NCBI RefSeq assembly: GCF_014695725.1
Contig: NZ_JACJOU010000006.1
Coordinates: 62,001-126,000 of the forward strand
Direction of reading: 5' to 3'
From: Microcoleus sp. FACHB-672
GTDB taxonomy: Bacteria > Cyanobacteriota > Cyanobacteriia > Cyanobacteriales > Oscillatoriaceae
Length of the DNA stretch: 64,000 nt
Shown here: piece by piece, positions 37,144 to 46,945 of the stretch
Numbering within the stretch: position 1 is the first letter of the stretch
Layout: the number at the start of each line of letters is the position of its first letter
Notes under the pieces: model-generated
The model's input: the letters and a program-made list of their open reading frames with translations, nothing else
What the model was told of the DNA's origin: nothing
The model's database searches: none
Program-made: the position numbers and the translations under genes

Positions 37144-37695
37144 ATGAATATTTTGCCCACTGAAATTCCAGATGTTTTGATTGTTGAGCCTAAGGTGTTT
37201 TCAGACGCCAGAGGCTTTTTTTTTGAAAGTTTCAACCGGCAGGCTTTTGCCGAAAAAACCGGCGTCACCGCTGAGTTCGTCCAAGACAACCACTCCCGTT
37301 CCGCCCAAAATATCCTGCGGGGTTTGCACTATCAAATTCAACAACCGCAAGGCAAACTGGTGCGCGTGGTTGTCGGTGAAATATTCGACGTGGCAGTCGA
37401 TATCAGAAAAAATTCGCCCACCTTTAGCAAATGGGTGGGATGCCGGCTGAGTGCCGAAAATTGCCGGCAACTGTGGATACCACCTGGGTTCGCTCATGGC
37501 TTTTTAGCGGTTTCCGAAGTTGCTGAGGTGCTGTACAAAACAACTGAATACTACGCGCCCCAGTACGATCGGTGTATCCTATGGGATGACCCGGATATTG
37601 GGATTGACTGGCCGCTCAATGGTGCTTCGCCGATTTTATCTGCGAAAGATCAAGCCGGCAAGGCTTTCAAAACAGCAGAGGTGTTTGAGCATTAA
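37144..37695 (+). CDS. rfbC: dTDP-4-dehydrorhamnose 3,5-epimerase
   Basis: A 183-residue RmlC cupin enzyme, third step of dTDP-L-rhamnose synthesis. Start at ATG 37144 gives MNILPTEIPDVLIVEPKVF, the usual N-terminus; the ATG at 37072 would add 24 unrelated residues. Seen: QDNHSRSAQNILRGLHYQ with the catalytic histidine, FDVAVDIRKNSPTF, and the active-site tyrosine and aspartate region YDRCILWDDPDIGIDWP. First of a three-gene rhamnose set. Confidence 0.95.
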   Translation: MNILPTEIPDVLIVEPKVFSDARGFFFESFNRQAFAEKTGVTAEFVQDNHSRSAQNILRGLHYQIQQPQGKLVRVVVGEIFDVAVDIRKNSPTFSKWVGCRLSAENCRQLWIPPGFAHGFLAVSEVAEVLYKTTEYYAPQYDRCILWDDPDIGIDWPLNGASPILSAKDQAGKAFKTAEVFEH

Positions 37696-37775
37696 AAATT
37701 ATCCGTAGAATGAAGCCGGGATTTAAAGATTAAGGACAGTCTGGGAAAAATTTACGCATTACTGTTGACTTTTTT

Positions 37776-38663
37776 ATGCAGCGAATTTTAATCACCGGCA
37801 TTCATGGGCAACTGGGTCAAGAATTGCAGCGCACGCTCGCCCCAGTTGCGGACGTTACGGGTGCCGGTCGCGATACCCTCGATTTAGCCGATCCAGACCT
37901 TGTTCGTCAATTTGTGGGCGATCTGAAGCCGGATGTGATTGTCAATGCCGGCGCTTATACGGCTGTGGATAAAGCGGAAAGCGAACCGGAACAGGCTACG
38001 GCGATTAATGCGACTGGCCCTGGTATTTTGGCAAAAGAAGCCCAACGGTTGGGGGTGAGGCTAATTCACATTTCCACAGATTACGTGTTTGATGGCGAAA
38101 GCAGCCGGCCTTACCTGGAAACTGACCCGACGAACCCGCTAGGGGCTTACGGTCAGTCTAAGCTGGCAGGAGAAGAGGCAATCGGGGCAGCCGGTGGACA
38201 GCCGATTATCCTCAGAACAGCTTGGGTTTATGGGGTTGGTGGCAAAAGTAATTTTGTGAAAACCATGCTGCGCTTAGGTGCTGAACGTGAGGAACTGCGG
38301 GTGGTGGCCGATCAAGTGGGCAGTCCAACTTGGACGGGGGATTTAGCCGGTGCGATCGCTCAGTTAATTTCCCAAAAAAGTCCAGAAATTGCAGGCATTT
38401 ATCACTACACGAACAGCGGTGTCGCCAGTTGGTATGACTTTGCTGTAGCCATTTTTGAAGAAGCAAAAGCGCTGGGTTTTCCCTTAAAAGTTGAACGCGT
38501 GATTCCAATTACCACTGCCCAATACCCCACACCGGCACGGCGTCCCGCTTATTCTGTCCTGTCCTGTGCGAAAATAACGGCAGTTCTGGGAACCCACCCC
38601 CCTCATTGGCGGGAGGGACTCAGGAAGATGCTTGCAGAACTATCCCAAAGTGCTGATTCCTGA
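37776..38663 (+). CDS. rfbD: dTDP-4-dehydrorhamnose reductase
   Basis: A 295-residue short-chain reductase, last step of dTDP-L-rhamnose synthesis. NAD(P)H-binding GIHGQLGQEL at the N-terminus, NAGAYTAVDKAE, STDYVFDGE and the catalytic Y-x3-K in YGQSKLAGE. C-terminal HYTNSGVASWYDFA matches RmlD substrate region. The stop codon begins the tandem-repeat array that separates it from rfbA. Confidence 0.95.
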   Translation: MQRILITGIHGQLGQELQRTLAPVADVTGAGRDTLDLADPDLVRQFVGDLKPDVIVNAGAYTAVDKAESEPEQATAINATGPGILAKEAQRLGVRLIHISTDYVFDGESSRPYLETDPTNPLGAYGQSKLAGEEAIGAAGGQPIILRTAWVYGVGGKSNFVKTMLRLGAEREELRVVADQVGSPTWTGDLAGAIAQLISQKSPEIAGIYHYTNSGVASWYDFAVAIFEEAKALGFPLKVERVIPITTAQYPTPARRPAYSVLSCAKITAVLGTHPPHWREGLRKMLAELSQSADS

Positions 38664-38732
38664 GTGCTGAGTTCTGAGTTTTGAGTGAATTTCTTAGTCC
38701 CTAGTCCCTAGCCCCTAATCCCTAGCCCCTAA
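38661..38732. repeat. Short tandem repeats between rfbD and rfbA
   Basis: Three heptamers of TGAGTNC type followed by five of TAGTCCC/TAGCCCC type. They take up almost the whole gap. Confidence 0.8.
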
Positions 38733-38735
38733 AAT

Positions 38736-39809
38736 ATGAAAGCTCTGATTCTCTCTGGTGGTAAAGGAACCCGTTTGCGCCCCCTCACTTACACCGGCGC
38801 AAAACAGTTAGTGCCAGTTGCCAATAAGCCTATTCTATGGTATGGAATTGAAGACATTGTTGCCGCCGGCATTACAGACATTGGCATCATCATCAGCCCA
38901 GAAACCGGCAAGGAAGTCGAAACGAAAACTGGCAACGGCGAACGTTTTGGGGCAAATATCACTTATATTCTGCAAGAACAGCCGGCTGGTTTGGCCCACG
39001 CTGTCAAAGTTGCCCATCCTTTTTTAGGCGATTCTCCCTTCATTATGTATTTGGGAGATAACATTATCCAAAGTGAATTGACAACGTTCTTAAATACTTT
39101 TAAAAAGCAACAATTGGATGCCCTGATTATGTTGCGTCGGGTTTCCAATCCCAGCGCATTTGGGGTAGCAAAAGTCGATGAAAACGGACGGGTTTTGCAA
39201 CTGATAGAAAAACCCAAAGATCCTCCCTCTAATTTAGCGTTAGTAGGGATTTATTTCTTTGCAAACACAATTCACGACGCAATTGCTAATATCCAACCCT
39301 CAGCCCGTGGGGAACTGGAAATTACCGATGCAATTCAAAAACTGATTGACCGGGAGCAAAAAGTAGAAGCTTGCACCCTAGAAGGCTGGTGGCTGGATAC
39401 GGGTAAAAAAGATGATTTACTCGAAGCCAATCGGATTATTTTAGATACCCAAATCACGCCTTCTATTGAGGGAGAAGTTGACGAGAAAAGTCAAATTATT
39501 GGGCGGGTACAAATTGGCGCTGGCACTAAAGTCGTTAATTCCTCAATTCGAGGGCCGGTGATTATTGGTAGCGACTGTTATTTAGAAAATTGCTTTATTG
39601 GCCCTTATAGCAGTATTGCTGATGGTGTGACTCTGATTGAGGCAGACTTGGAACACAGTGTGATATTGCAGAAAGCGACAATTGCCGGCATTCACCAGCG
39701 GATTGTGGATAGTGTAATCGGGCAGAGAGCACAGTTGGGTGTCGCCCCCCGCCGCCCGAAAGCGATCCGGTTTATGATCGGGGATGACTGTCAAATTGAA
39801 CTGGCGTGA
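38736..39809 (+). CDS. rfbA: Glucose-1-phosphate thymidylyltransferase, long form
   Basis: A 357-residue nucleotidyltransferase giving dTDP-glucose. N-terminal GGKGTRLRPLT, LVPVANKPI, YLGDN, and EKPKDPPSN are all present. Residues 250-340 form a left-handed beta helix of hexapeptides (IIGRVQIGAG, VIIGSDCYLEN), which places it with the long RmlA group rather than the short enterobacterial type. Its TGA overlaps the GTG of the next gene by four bases. rfbB is not in this window. Confidence 0.92.
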   Translation: MKALILSGGKGTRLRPLTYTGAKQLVPVANKPILWYGIEDIVAAGITDIGIIISPETGKEVETKTGNGERFGANITYILQEQPAGLAHAVKVAHPFLGDSPFIMYLGDNIIQSELTTFLNTFKKQQLDALIMLRRVSNPSAFGVAKVDENGRVLQLIEKPKDPPSNLALVGIYFFANTIHDAIANIQPSARGELEITDAIQKLIDREQKVEACTLEGWWLDTGKKDDLLEANRIILDTQITPSIEGEVDEKSQIIGRVQIGAGTKVVNSSIRGPVIIGSDCYLENCFIGPYSSIADGVTLIEADLEHSVILQKATIAGIHQRIVDSVIGQRAQLGVAPRRPKAIRFMIGDDCQIELA

Positions 39810-40675
39810 TCTACCTGGTTACGGTTAACTATTATTCGACTGAATTGCTTGAAAAACTAATCACTTCAATTCAAGAAAATAGAGATATTTTCTACAAAAT
39901 AGTGATTGTAAATAATTCGCCGGCTGATTTATCTATTAATTCTTTAAAGAATGGTAGAGAAATCTTAATTTTGGATGCCGGCGAAAATATAGGATTTGGG
40001 AGAGCGTGCAATTTAGGGCTGAATTGGGTTTACGATCAAGAGCCTCAAGCGATTGTGTGGATTGTAAATCCTGATGCTTTATTATTAGAAAACTCACTCA
40101 AAAAAGCCGGCCAGTTTGTGGCAGCTAACCCAGAAGTTTCTATCACCGGCACCAGTGTTTACGAACCGAATGGGAAGGTTTGGTTTGCCGGGGGGCAATT
40201 TGCACCAGAAAAGGGCACAATTATCGCCGATGAAGGGGTATTACCCTCTGATTGTTCGCCATACGTGCCGGTAGACTGGGTAACGGGATGCAGTATGCTG
40301 ATTAACCTCAAGCATTTTCCTGAGTGCCCTCAATTTGACTCAGACTACTTTCTTTACTATGAAGATTTTGATTTCTGCCGGCGCTATGCAAAGCAGGGAC
40401 ATCTCATCGTTTTTACCTGTGACATTAAAATCATTCACCACCCTTCCTCAATTACCAGCCGCCACCCGGATTTAAAGCAGCAACACAGTATTTACAGTTA
40501 TCTCCTCGCTCTAGAAAAACATACGAGTCCCAGTGTATTATTTTCTAGACTAGCGAAGATTTTTTTATCGGCGCTGATTTCCCTGCCGGTGAAACCCAAA
40601 CTGGCAGGGAATAAACTCAAAGGTGTGGTGAAATATTGCAAGCGAGTGCTGCCGTTGTGGCCAATCCACTTCTAA
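39806..40675 (+). CDS. GT2 glycosyltransferase, rhamnosyltransferase-like
   Basis: A 289-residue GT2 enzyme: YLVTVNYYSTELLE, VNNSPAD, the donor and metal site VNPDALL, and DYFLYYEDFDFCRRY. Start is GTG at 39806, coupled to rfbA by a four-base overlap, which suggests dTDP-rhamnose as the donor (inference). The C-terminus is basic with an amphipathic stretch that may contact the membrane. Confidence 0.85.
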   Translation: MIYLVTVNYYSTELLEKLITSIQENRDIFYKIVIVNNSPADLSINSLKNGREILILDAGENIGFGRACNLGLNWVYDQEPQAIVWIVNPDALLLENSLKKAGQFVAANPEVSITGTSVYEPNGKVWFAGGQFAPEKGTIIADEGVLPSDCSPYVPVDWVTGCSMLINLKHFPECPQFDSDYFLYYEDFDFCRRYAKQGHLIVFTCDIKIIHHPSSITSRHPDLKQQHSIYSYLLALEKHTSPSVLFSRLAKIFLSALISLPVKPKLAGNKLKGVVKYCKRVLPLWPIHF

Positions 40676-41730
40676 TTAATTTATCATTTCTGATTGCTGA
40701 GCCGACCGGAATCGCAACCTATGCAAATAATATTATTCCGCAACTTCAGCCGCTAAATCCAACGTTATTGGCGTCTCAAGAGGTAGATCCTTATAGCTAC
40801 TATCCAGTGCCGGCAGATATGACGCCGGATCAAGGCACAAAAGGACATTTGCGAAGAATTCTTTGGACGCAGTTTCAACTGCCGGCAATTTATAAAAAGC
40901 TCAACGCGAATTTGCTCTTTTCCCCGCTTCCAGAAGCGCCTATCTTTTCTAATTGCCGTTATGTTGTTACCGTCCACGATTTAATACCCTTGCGGTTTCC
41001 GAAACGGTTTTCCAGGCTAACAGCATATTTTCGTCATTACATTCCCCAGGTTTTAAGGCAAGCTGAGCATATCATTTGTGACTCCACAGCAACGGCAAAT
41101 GATGTCACAAATTTTTTCAATATTCAGCCTGAAAAAATGACAGCCGTACCCTTAGCCTATGATACGGAGAACTTTCGATTTCTCGATTTGCCGACTAGCA
41201 ATTATTTCCTTTATATAGGCCGGCATGATCCTTATAAAAATCTGCATAGGTTAGTCGAATCATTTGCGGCTTTGCCCAATTACAAGAATTTTGAATTGTG
41301 GTTAGCCGGCCCTGCCGATCGGAATTACACGCCTGAACTCGCCACGCATATTGAAGAGTTGGGTTTAAGTGAGCAGGTAAAATTTATCGGCTATGTGCCC
41401 TATGAAAAACTGCCGGTGTTGATGAATCAGGCAATTGCCCTGGTTTTTCCCAGCCTTTGGGAGGGATTTGGTTTACCGGCACTGGAAGCAATGGCGTGTG
41501 GAACGCCGGTGATTACATCTGGGCGCTCATCTTTACCCGAAGTTGTTGGGGATGCAGCATTGTTAGTTGACCCCTACAACGTCAGAGAAATTACTGAGGC
41601 AATGGTAACAGTGGCAACCCGTTCAGGATGGCGAACGCGCCTGCGGGAACTCGGTTTAGCGAGAGCCAGTCAATTTAGCTGGGCAAAAACGGGCAAAAAT
41701 ACAGCAGAAATCTTAAAAAGATATATTTAA
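40657..41730 (+). CDS. GT4 glycosyltransferase
   Basis: A GT-B enzyme of about 357 residues. No ATG lies near the N-terminus; GTG at 40657 is used here and TTG at 40636 is the alternative, so it overlaps the preceding gene by about 19 bases. Seen: [16 protein letters not shown], the hinge region [12 protein letters not shown], and the donor site [22 protein letters not shown] with E-x7-E. Likely mannosyl- or rhamnosyltransferase of the same polysaccharide; not named further. Confidence 0.82.
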   Translation: MANPLLINLSFLIAEPTGIATYANNIIPQLQPLNPTLLASQEVDPYSYYPVPADMTPDQGTKGHLRRILWTQFQLPAIYKKLNANLLFSPLPEAPIFSNCRYVVTVHDLIPLRFPKRFSRLTAYFRHYIPQVLRQAEHIICDSTATANDVTNFFNIQPEKMTAVPLAYDTENFRFLDLPTSNYFLYIGRHDPYKNLHRLVESFAALPNYKNFELWLAGPADRNYTPELATHIEELGLSEQVKFIGYVPYEKLPVLMNQAIALVFPSLWEGFGLPALEAMACGTPVITSGRSSLPEVVGDAALLVDPYNVREITEAMVTVATRSGWRTRLRELGLARASQFSWAKTGKNTAEILKRYI

Positions 41731-41863
41731 CGCTTTTTTTCGCGTTAATTCATTGCCGAACTCAAGTATATCCGGATTTTCGTTTTTCTTAGGGTTAAGT
41801 GGTATAGCTCATGGAAATGTTATTCTCCACTGTGAGTGTGTTTGTGTGGAGTGAATTAAAAAT

Positions 41864-43357
41864 ATGGTAGCAACACCAGCTCGGACTCAGTATGGCTTAA
41901 TCAACCCGACCGTGTCCTTATCACAAGCGCCGGCAGTCAAGCCGGTACAACCAGCCAACCGGCCAGAAATCGATCCGGTTTGGCTAGGCCGCCAATTGCC
42001 AACAACCGCCTTATTTGGCACAGATGGCATTCGCGGACGAGTCGGAGATATTTTAACTGCACCCTTGGCGATGCAAGTCGGTTTCTGGGCCGGCCAAGTT
42101 CTGAAATCGCACGCCACTATGCCAGGGCCAATTATTCTGGGACAAGACTCCAGAACTTCCAGCGATATGTTAGCGATGGCTTTGTCTGCCGGTTTAACTT
42201 CTGCCGGCTTAGAAGTCTGGAACCTAGGATTGTGCCCAACCCCCTGCGTTGCCTATCTCACCAGCATTTCTGGGGCTGTGGGTGGAGTGATGATTTCTGC
42301 CAGCCACAACCCGCCAGAGGATAACGGAATTAAATTTTTCCGCGCCGATGGTTCAAAATTATCTTCAACCTTGCAACAGCAAATAGAAGCCGGATTGCGA
42401 GGAAAAACAGAAACGATTCCCACCTACAGTTGGGGGCAATATTACCACCGGCCTGAATTGGTGAGCGAATATGCCGAGTCTCTACAGCGCCCCTTGCTGC
42501 CGGCGGGAAGCCTTCAGGGAATGCGAATCGTTTTAGATTTAGCTTGGGGCGCTGCCGCAAACCTCGCGCCGGCAGTGTTCAGAGAAATGGGCGCAGAGGT
42601 AATCTGTTTGCATGATCGGCCCGACGGCAATCAAATTAATGTCCATTGTGGTTCCACCCATCTAGAACCGCTACAGAAAGCCGTGTGGCAACACGCCGCT
42701 GATATGGGGTTTGCTTTTGATGGGGATGCCGATCGGGTTTTAGCCGTAGATAACCAAGGCCGGCCTATTGATGGCGATTACATTCTCTACCTGTGGGGCC
42801 AAACCCTTCGTAAAGCCCAACAATTGCCGGGAGATTTGATTATTGCCACCGTGATGGCTAATTTAGGCTTTGAACGTGCTTGGAAAGAGCAGGGTGGCCA
42901 ACTGATGCGGACATCAGTCGGCGATCAGTACGTTCAAGCTGAAATGATCCGGACTGGTTCAATGTTAGGTGGTGAGCAATCAGGCCACATTTTATGCCGG
43001 CACTATGGCATCACCGGCGACGGTTTGCTAACCGCTTTGCACATTACCGCCTTGGTAAAACAAGCCGGTGAAACACTGGCATCACTCATCGATCAAAGCT
43101 TCCAAACCTATCCCCAATTGCTGCGGAATGTGCGCGTAGAAGATCGGGAACGCCGGCTCAACTGGCAAAATTGCGACGCCGTACAAACCGCCATTGCCAA
43201 AGCGCAAGACGCAATGGGAGATCAAGGACGAATCCTTGTCCGCGCCTCTGGTACAGAACCATTGATCCGCGTCATGGTAGAAGCCGCCTGCCCGGAACTC
43301 ACCCGTTACTGGACAGAAAACTTAGTTCTAGCCGTTCAGCAGCATTTAGCCGCCTAG
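41864..43357 (+). CDS. glmM: Phosphoglucosamine mutase
   Basis: A 497-residue phosphohexomutase. [12 protein letters not shown] opens the first domain, S147 in [12 protein letters not shown] is the phosphoserine, FDGDADRVL the metal loop, GGEQSGHI the sugar-binding loop and [12 protein letters not shown] the phosphate-binding loop. It interconverts glucosamine 6-phosphate and 1-phosphate for UDP-GlcNAc. N-terminal 45 residues before the fold are extra. Its placement among glycan genes may reflect supply of amino sugar. Confidence 0.92.
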   Translation: MVATPARTQYGLINPTVSLSQAPAVKPVQPANRPEIDPVWLGRQLPTTALFGTDGIRGRVGDILTAPLAMQVGFWAGQVLKSHATMPGPIILGQDSRTSSDMLAMALSAGLTSAGLEVWNLGLCPTPCVAYLTSISGAVGGVMISASHNPPEDNGIKFFRADGSKLSSTLQQQIEAGLRGKTETIPTYSWGQYYHRPELVSEYAESLQRPLLPAGSLQGMRIVLDLAWGAAANLAPAVFREMGAEVICLHDRPDGNQINVHCGSTHLEPLQKAVWQHAADMGFAFDGDADRVLAVDNQGRPIDGDYILYLWGQTLRKAQQLPGDLIIATVMANLGFERAWKEQGGQLMRTSVGDQYVQAEMIRTGSMLGGEQSGHILCRHYGITGDGLLTALHITALVKQAGETLASLIDQSFQTYPQLLRNVRVEDRERRLNWQNCDAVQTAIAKAQDAMGDQGRILVRASGTEPLIRVMVEAACPELTRYWTENLVLAVQQHLAA

Positions 43358-43360
43358 GGG

Positions 43361-43452
43361 AGGTTTGAGGTTTGAGGTTTAAGGTTTGAGGTTTGAGTTT
43401 TAAGTTAATAGCTCAATGCCCAATCCCCCATGCCCCATGCCCAATGCCCAAA
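43361..43452. repeat. Two short tandem repeat arrays (TTTGAGG; CCCCATG)
   Basis: TTTGAGG/TTTAAGG units at 43361-43404, then CCCAATG/CCCCATG units at 43415-43452, the latter kin to the arrays at 9164 and 10203. Both lie in the gap after glmM. Confidence 0.8.
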
Positions 43453-43531
43453 ACTTAGATTCGCCATTAGCCCTCAGATGCCACTAAGCTGGTAGCTGAG
43501 GGCTGATTGCTGAAAGCTTAAAAATTCTTCA

Positions 43532-45202
43532 ATGCTGAAATCTAAGGCCAAATCAAAGCGGAAATCTAAGAAATCCAAACAGCAACCCACGGCTGAAAAG
43601 CTCCCCCTTAGTAAAAAAGAGCAAAAAGCACTAAAGCGACAGGCAGCGCGTGAACGCAAAGAAGTGATGAACACAATCACCCCCGCTGTGTTTGCCTCAC
43701 TTGCGATTGGTATCTTGCTGTTTCTCCTCAAAGGCCCAAAACTCGCGATTGCCGGCTGCGGTGGATTTCTTGCCCTAGCACTTGCTTTTAAATACCCCCG
43801 ACAAGCCCTTTGGGCATTCCTAATTTACCTACCTATTAATGGCACCGTCACTTATTGGGTAGGCGGCGGAAATGCAGTCTTTCAACTTGCTAAAGATGCG
43901 CTTTACTTTCCAGCCCTTGTGGCCTTAGTTCAGCATTTGAAACACAGCCGGCTGCCTCTAATCATTTCTAAAGGTCTGGTGCAGCCCCTGCTCATTCTGC
44001 TGACAGTTTGTATCTTGACATTAATAATAGTTAATGGCTCCCAGCAGTTCTCTCCAAATCCTGGCGGGAAACCCATCTTATTAGGAATTTTAGGTCTAAA
44101 AGTTTTTATCGGATACGTCCCCTTGATCACGTGCGGTTACTACCTCATTCGCAATAAGCAGCAATTTCTGTTCCTGACTCGGCTGCACGTTGTTCTTGCA
44201 CTGATTTGCTGTAGCCTAGGTTTTTTGCAGTATCTAATGCTGCAAACTGGGGTGTGTGAAGGTACTCGTAATTTACAAGGAGCTGAATTATTTAAGGCAA
44301 CCACAGATGCCAAGTGTTTAGTGGGGGGGTCTCTCGTTTTTACCCCTCAAGAGAATGTGATCCGCTTACCAGGAACGTTTGTTTCGCCTTGGCATTGGGC
44401 TTGGTTCTTGATGTCTAACACCTTTTTAACCTTTGGATCGGCCTTTAGTGACCCTTCTTTACTCTGGCAAATTGCGAGTTTTGCTTCTTTGGCAGCCGTT
44501 ATTATCAATGCAGTTATTTGCGGTCAAAGAATTGCCCTGATTGCAGTGCCGGCAATTATTATAATTCTACTGATTCTTACTGGGCAAGTAGCAAACTTAA
44601 AACGTTTTCTTCCCATTGCAGGGGGAATTGGCCTTTTGGCAGCTGCTGGTGTGGCAATATTTCCTAAGCTTGTTCAAGATCGGATCAAAAGTTTTATTGA
44701 GCGTTGGCAGGCTTCACCTCCTACAGAATTTTTTGCTAATCAAGTGCAGTTTACTGTTGAGGGACAGGCAGGATTATTGGGCAAAGGTTTGGGACGTGCA
44801 ACAAACTCGGCTCGTGCCTTGGGTGACACACAGCTAATAGAAACTTGGTTTCCTAAATTACTTTATGAAATCGGGCCGATTGGGTTGATTGCGTTTCTAA
44901 TTTTTGTGACAGCTTTGAGTGTGGTTACCTTTAAGGCTTACCGTTCTCTTAAGGATAAGAATCTACGAAGTTTTGGGGCTTGTTTATGGGTGTTTGTTTT
45001 GTTTGTTAGTTATAACCCTTATTGGTATCCACTAGATACCGATCCAATTGCAGTTTATTACTGGTTTTTTGCCGGCGTGATTCTTAAATTGCCGGCACTG
45101 GATCGCCAAGAGCAAGAAAAGCTTCAAGATGCCGAACCCAATTTGCTTTTTGATGCTAGAAAAGAACGCCTGAAAAAAAATCGGCGTTCGGCATTCGCAT
45201 AA
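43532..45202 (+). CDS. O-antigen ligase/polymerase-type membrane protein, HpsL-like
   Basis: A 556-residue integral membrane protein. Residues 1-55 are very Lys/Arg-rich (SKAKSKRKSKKSKQQ); about ten hydrophobic segments follow from residue 55 to 525, with a long external loop near 240-300 (VCEGTRNLQGAEL) and another with PTEFFANQVQFTVEGQAGLLGKG. The layout resembles Wzy/WaaL proteins. From memory it is close to HpsL, of the hormogonium polysaccharide set; I could not verify this. Followed after 38 bases by a GT2 gene. Confidence 0.75.
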   Translation: MLKSKAKSKRKSKKSKQQPTAEKLPLSKKEQKALKRQAARERKEVMNTITPAVFASLAIGILLFLLKGPKLAIAGCGGFLALALAFKYPRQALWAFLIYLPINGTVTYWVGGGNAVFQLAKDALYFPALVALVQHLKHSRLPLIISKGLVQPLLILLTVCILTLIIVNGSQQFSPNPGGKPILLGILGLKVFIGYVPLITCGYYLIRNKQQFLFLTRLHVVLALICCSLGFLQYLMLQTGVCEGTRNLQGAELFKATTDAKCLVGGSLVFTPQENVIRLPGTFVSPWHWAWFLMSNTFLTFGSAFSDPSLLWQIASFASLAAVIINAVICGQRIALIAVPAIIIILLILTGQVANLKRFLPIAGGIGLLAAAGVAIFPKLVQDRIKSFIERWQASPPTEFFANQVQFTVEGQAGLLGKGLGRATNSARALGDTQLIETWFPKLLYEIGPIGLIAFLIFVTALSVVTFKAYRSLKDKNLRSFGACLWVFVLFVSYNPYWYPLDTDPIAVYYWFFAGVILKLPALDRQEQEKLQDAEPNLLFDARKERLKKNRRSAFA

Positions 45203-45240
45203 AAACCTTATTTTGAGTTTCCACTTTTTCGGGACAGAAG

Positions 45241-46221
45241 ATGCAAGCTGTAAATGAGCCTTTAATTTCTGTAATTGTTCCCACTTATGGACGGGAGGAA
45301 CCTCTTCGACAAACTCTGACAGATGTATTGCAGCAAGATTACCCAAATTTTGAAGTGCTTGTTGTTGATCAAACGGCGAATCATGAACCAGAAACGCAAC
45401 TTTTTTTAGAGCAACTCTTCTCTGCCGGCCAAATTCAGTGGTTTCGGGTAAATTGGGCAAGTTTGCCGGCTGCTCGTAACTATGGCGTGCGTCGGGCGTC
45501 TGGGGAAATTATTGTGTTTATTGATGATGATGTGCGGCTGCCGGCTACTTTTTTAGCAGCTCATGGACGAACCTATCAAAAAGCATCGATAGGGGCAGTT
45601 GCAGGACGGGTATTTGACCGAATGAAACTGACTGATTCAGGCGGGGATTTAACGATTGAATATCTTCCTCTAGAGGCGGCAGATCCTGGCATTGCTTGGT
45701 ATTATATTGACCTAGTGCATACGGTAAAGCCTCAGTCGGTGATCTCAGCGAGAGGCTGCAATATGTCGTTTCGCCGGCAAGTTTTTACTGAGTTTGACTT
45801 AAGTTTTGATGAGCGATTTAAGGGCAGTGCGGTGCGAGAAGAGTCTGATTTTTGCCTGCAATTTCGCAAAACCGGCTACGAAATTTGGTATGAACCCGAA
45901 GCGCATTTAATTCACTTGGGTGAGGAAACCGGCGGTTGCCACGATATCAGCACTCGCTCAGCTCAATATCAGATTAATCTTTATCATAATCACTTTTTAA
46001 TGGGGTTTAAAAATCTCACAGCTTCTCAGTGCTTGAAATTCTTTGCTCGTTTATTTGATTGTCAAGTTTTAGGCCATCCTCCTTGCAACAAAAGCGGTTC
46101 TTTGATTAAGACTGTGGTGCGAGCCGGTTTCTATACTCTCGGTTTTTTAAAAGCGCTTGCTACAGTGGTTCAATCGACTTGGGATGATGGACAAATCTAC
46201 AGCCGACAAGATTCTGTGTAG
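45241..46221 (+). CDS. GT2 glycosyltransferase, HpsN-like
   Basis: A 326-residue GT2 enzyme: VIVPTYGREEPLRQTL, VLVVDQT, metal site VFIDDDVRLP near 97, RGCNMSFRRQVF and the acidic EESDFCLQF. No membrane helix except a weak one near the C-terminus. Thirty-eight bases separate it from the ligase-like gene, so they are probably co-transcribed. Sequence resemblance to HpsN is an impression. Confidence 0.83.
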   Translation: MQAVNEPLISVIVPTYGREEPLRQTLTDVLQQDYPNFEVLVVDQTANHEPETQLFLEQLFSAGQIQWFRVNWASLPAARNYGVRRASGEIIVFIDDDVRLPATFLAAHGRTYQKASIGAVAGRVFDRMKLTDSGGDLTIEYLPLEAADPGIAWYYIDLVHTVKPQSVISARGCNMSFRRQVFTEFDLSFDERFKGSAVREESDFCLQFRKTGYEIWYEPEAHLIHLGEETGGCHDISTRSAQYQINLYHNHFLMGFKNLTASQCLKFFARLFDCQVLGHPPCNKSGSLIKTVVRAGFYTLGFLKALATVVQSTWDDGQIYSRQDSV

Positions 46222-46387
46222 GTGAGCTAGCTATCGAGTAAAAAGCAATTTGGTAGGGATTATTTTAACCACAGATGATAGCAAGTATGAGAAAAGATTT
46301 GTAAAAGTCTCAATTTTATTGAGCTAGAAAGTGTTAAATTAAAAATTTATTGCATAATTTCTGCCGGCCTTTACATTCAGTTGCATC

Positions 46388-46945
46388 ATGATATTTTCAA
46401 ATCTATTGCGGGGTGATCGAATTCGACTCACTGCTTTAACATCAAAGGATCTCACCACCGTTGCCGGCTGGCATGAAGATGCTGACTTTTTACGCATGGT
46501 AGATGCGCGTCCAGCAACTCCTCAAACTGAGGAATTGCTAACACAATGGTTAGAAGAACGGCACAAAGCAACAGATGCTTTTGTTTTGGCAATGCGAGGT
46601 AAAAGTAGCGATGATTTAATTGGGGTTATTGAATTTGAAGGAATTCTCTGGACGCATCAAGTGAGTTGGATGAGCATTGCAATTGGCAATCGTAGTAATT
46701 GGGGCAAAGGTTATGGTTATGACGCTATGCAACTTGCCCTTGTATTCGCTTTTGATGAACTGAATTTATATCGGGTACAACTAACCGTTTTTAGCTACAA
46801 CGAACGTGCAATTGCTTTGTATGAAAAGTTGGGTTTTCACCGTGAAGGTGTCTACCGGCAATTTTTACAGCGCGACGGCAAGCGCTATGATATGTATTTG
46901 TATGGACTCTTGCGCCCAGAATGGGAAAACGTCAAAATTCACTAA
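46388..46945 (+). CDS. GNAT family N-acetyltransferase (RimJ/RimL type)
   Basis: A 185-residue acetyltransferase. Acetyl-CoA-binding RSNWGKGYGYDAM at about 112-124 is the motif A loop and NERAIALYEKLGFHREG the motif B. RimJ-like enzymes acetylate amino groups of proteins or sugars; the position inside a glycan region suggests an aminosugar, but this is inference. Its stop overlaps the convergent glycosyltransferase's stop by four bases. Confidence 0.87.
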   Translation: MIFSNLLRGDRIRLTALTSKDLTTVAGWHEDADFLRMVDARPATPQTEELLTQWLEERHKATDAFVLAMRGKSSDDLIGVIEFEGILWTHQVSWMSIAIGNRSNWGKGYGYDAMQLALVFAFDELNLYRVQLTVFSYNERAIALYEKLGFHREGVYRQFLQRDGKRYDMYLYGLLRPEWENVKIH

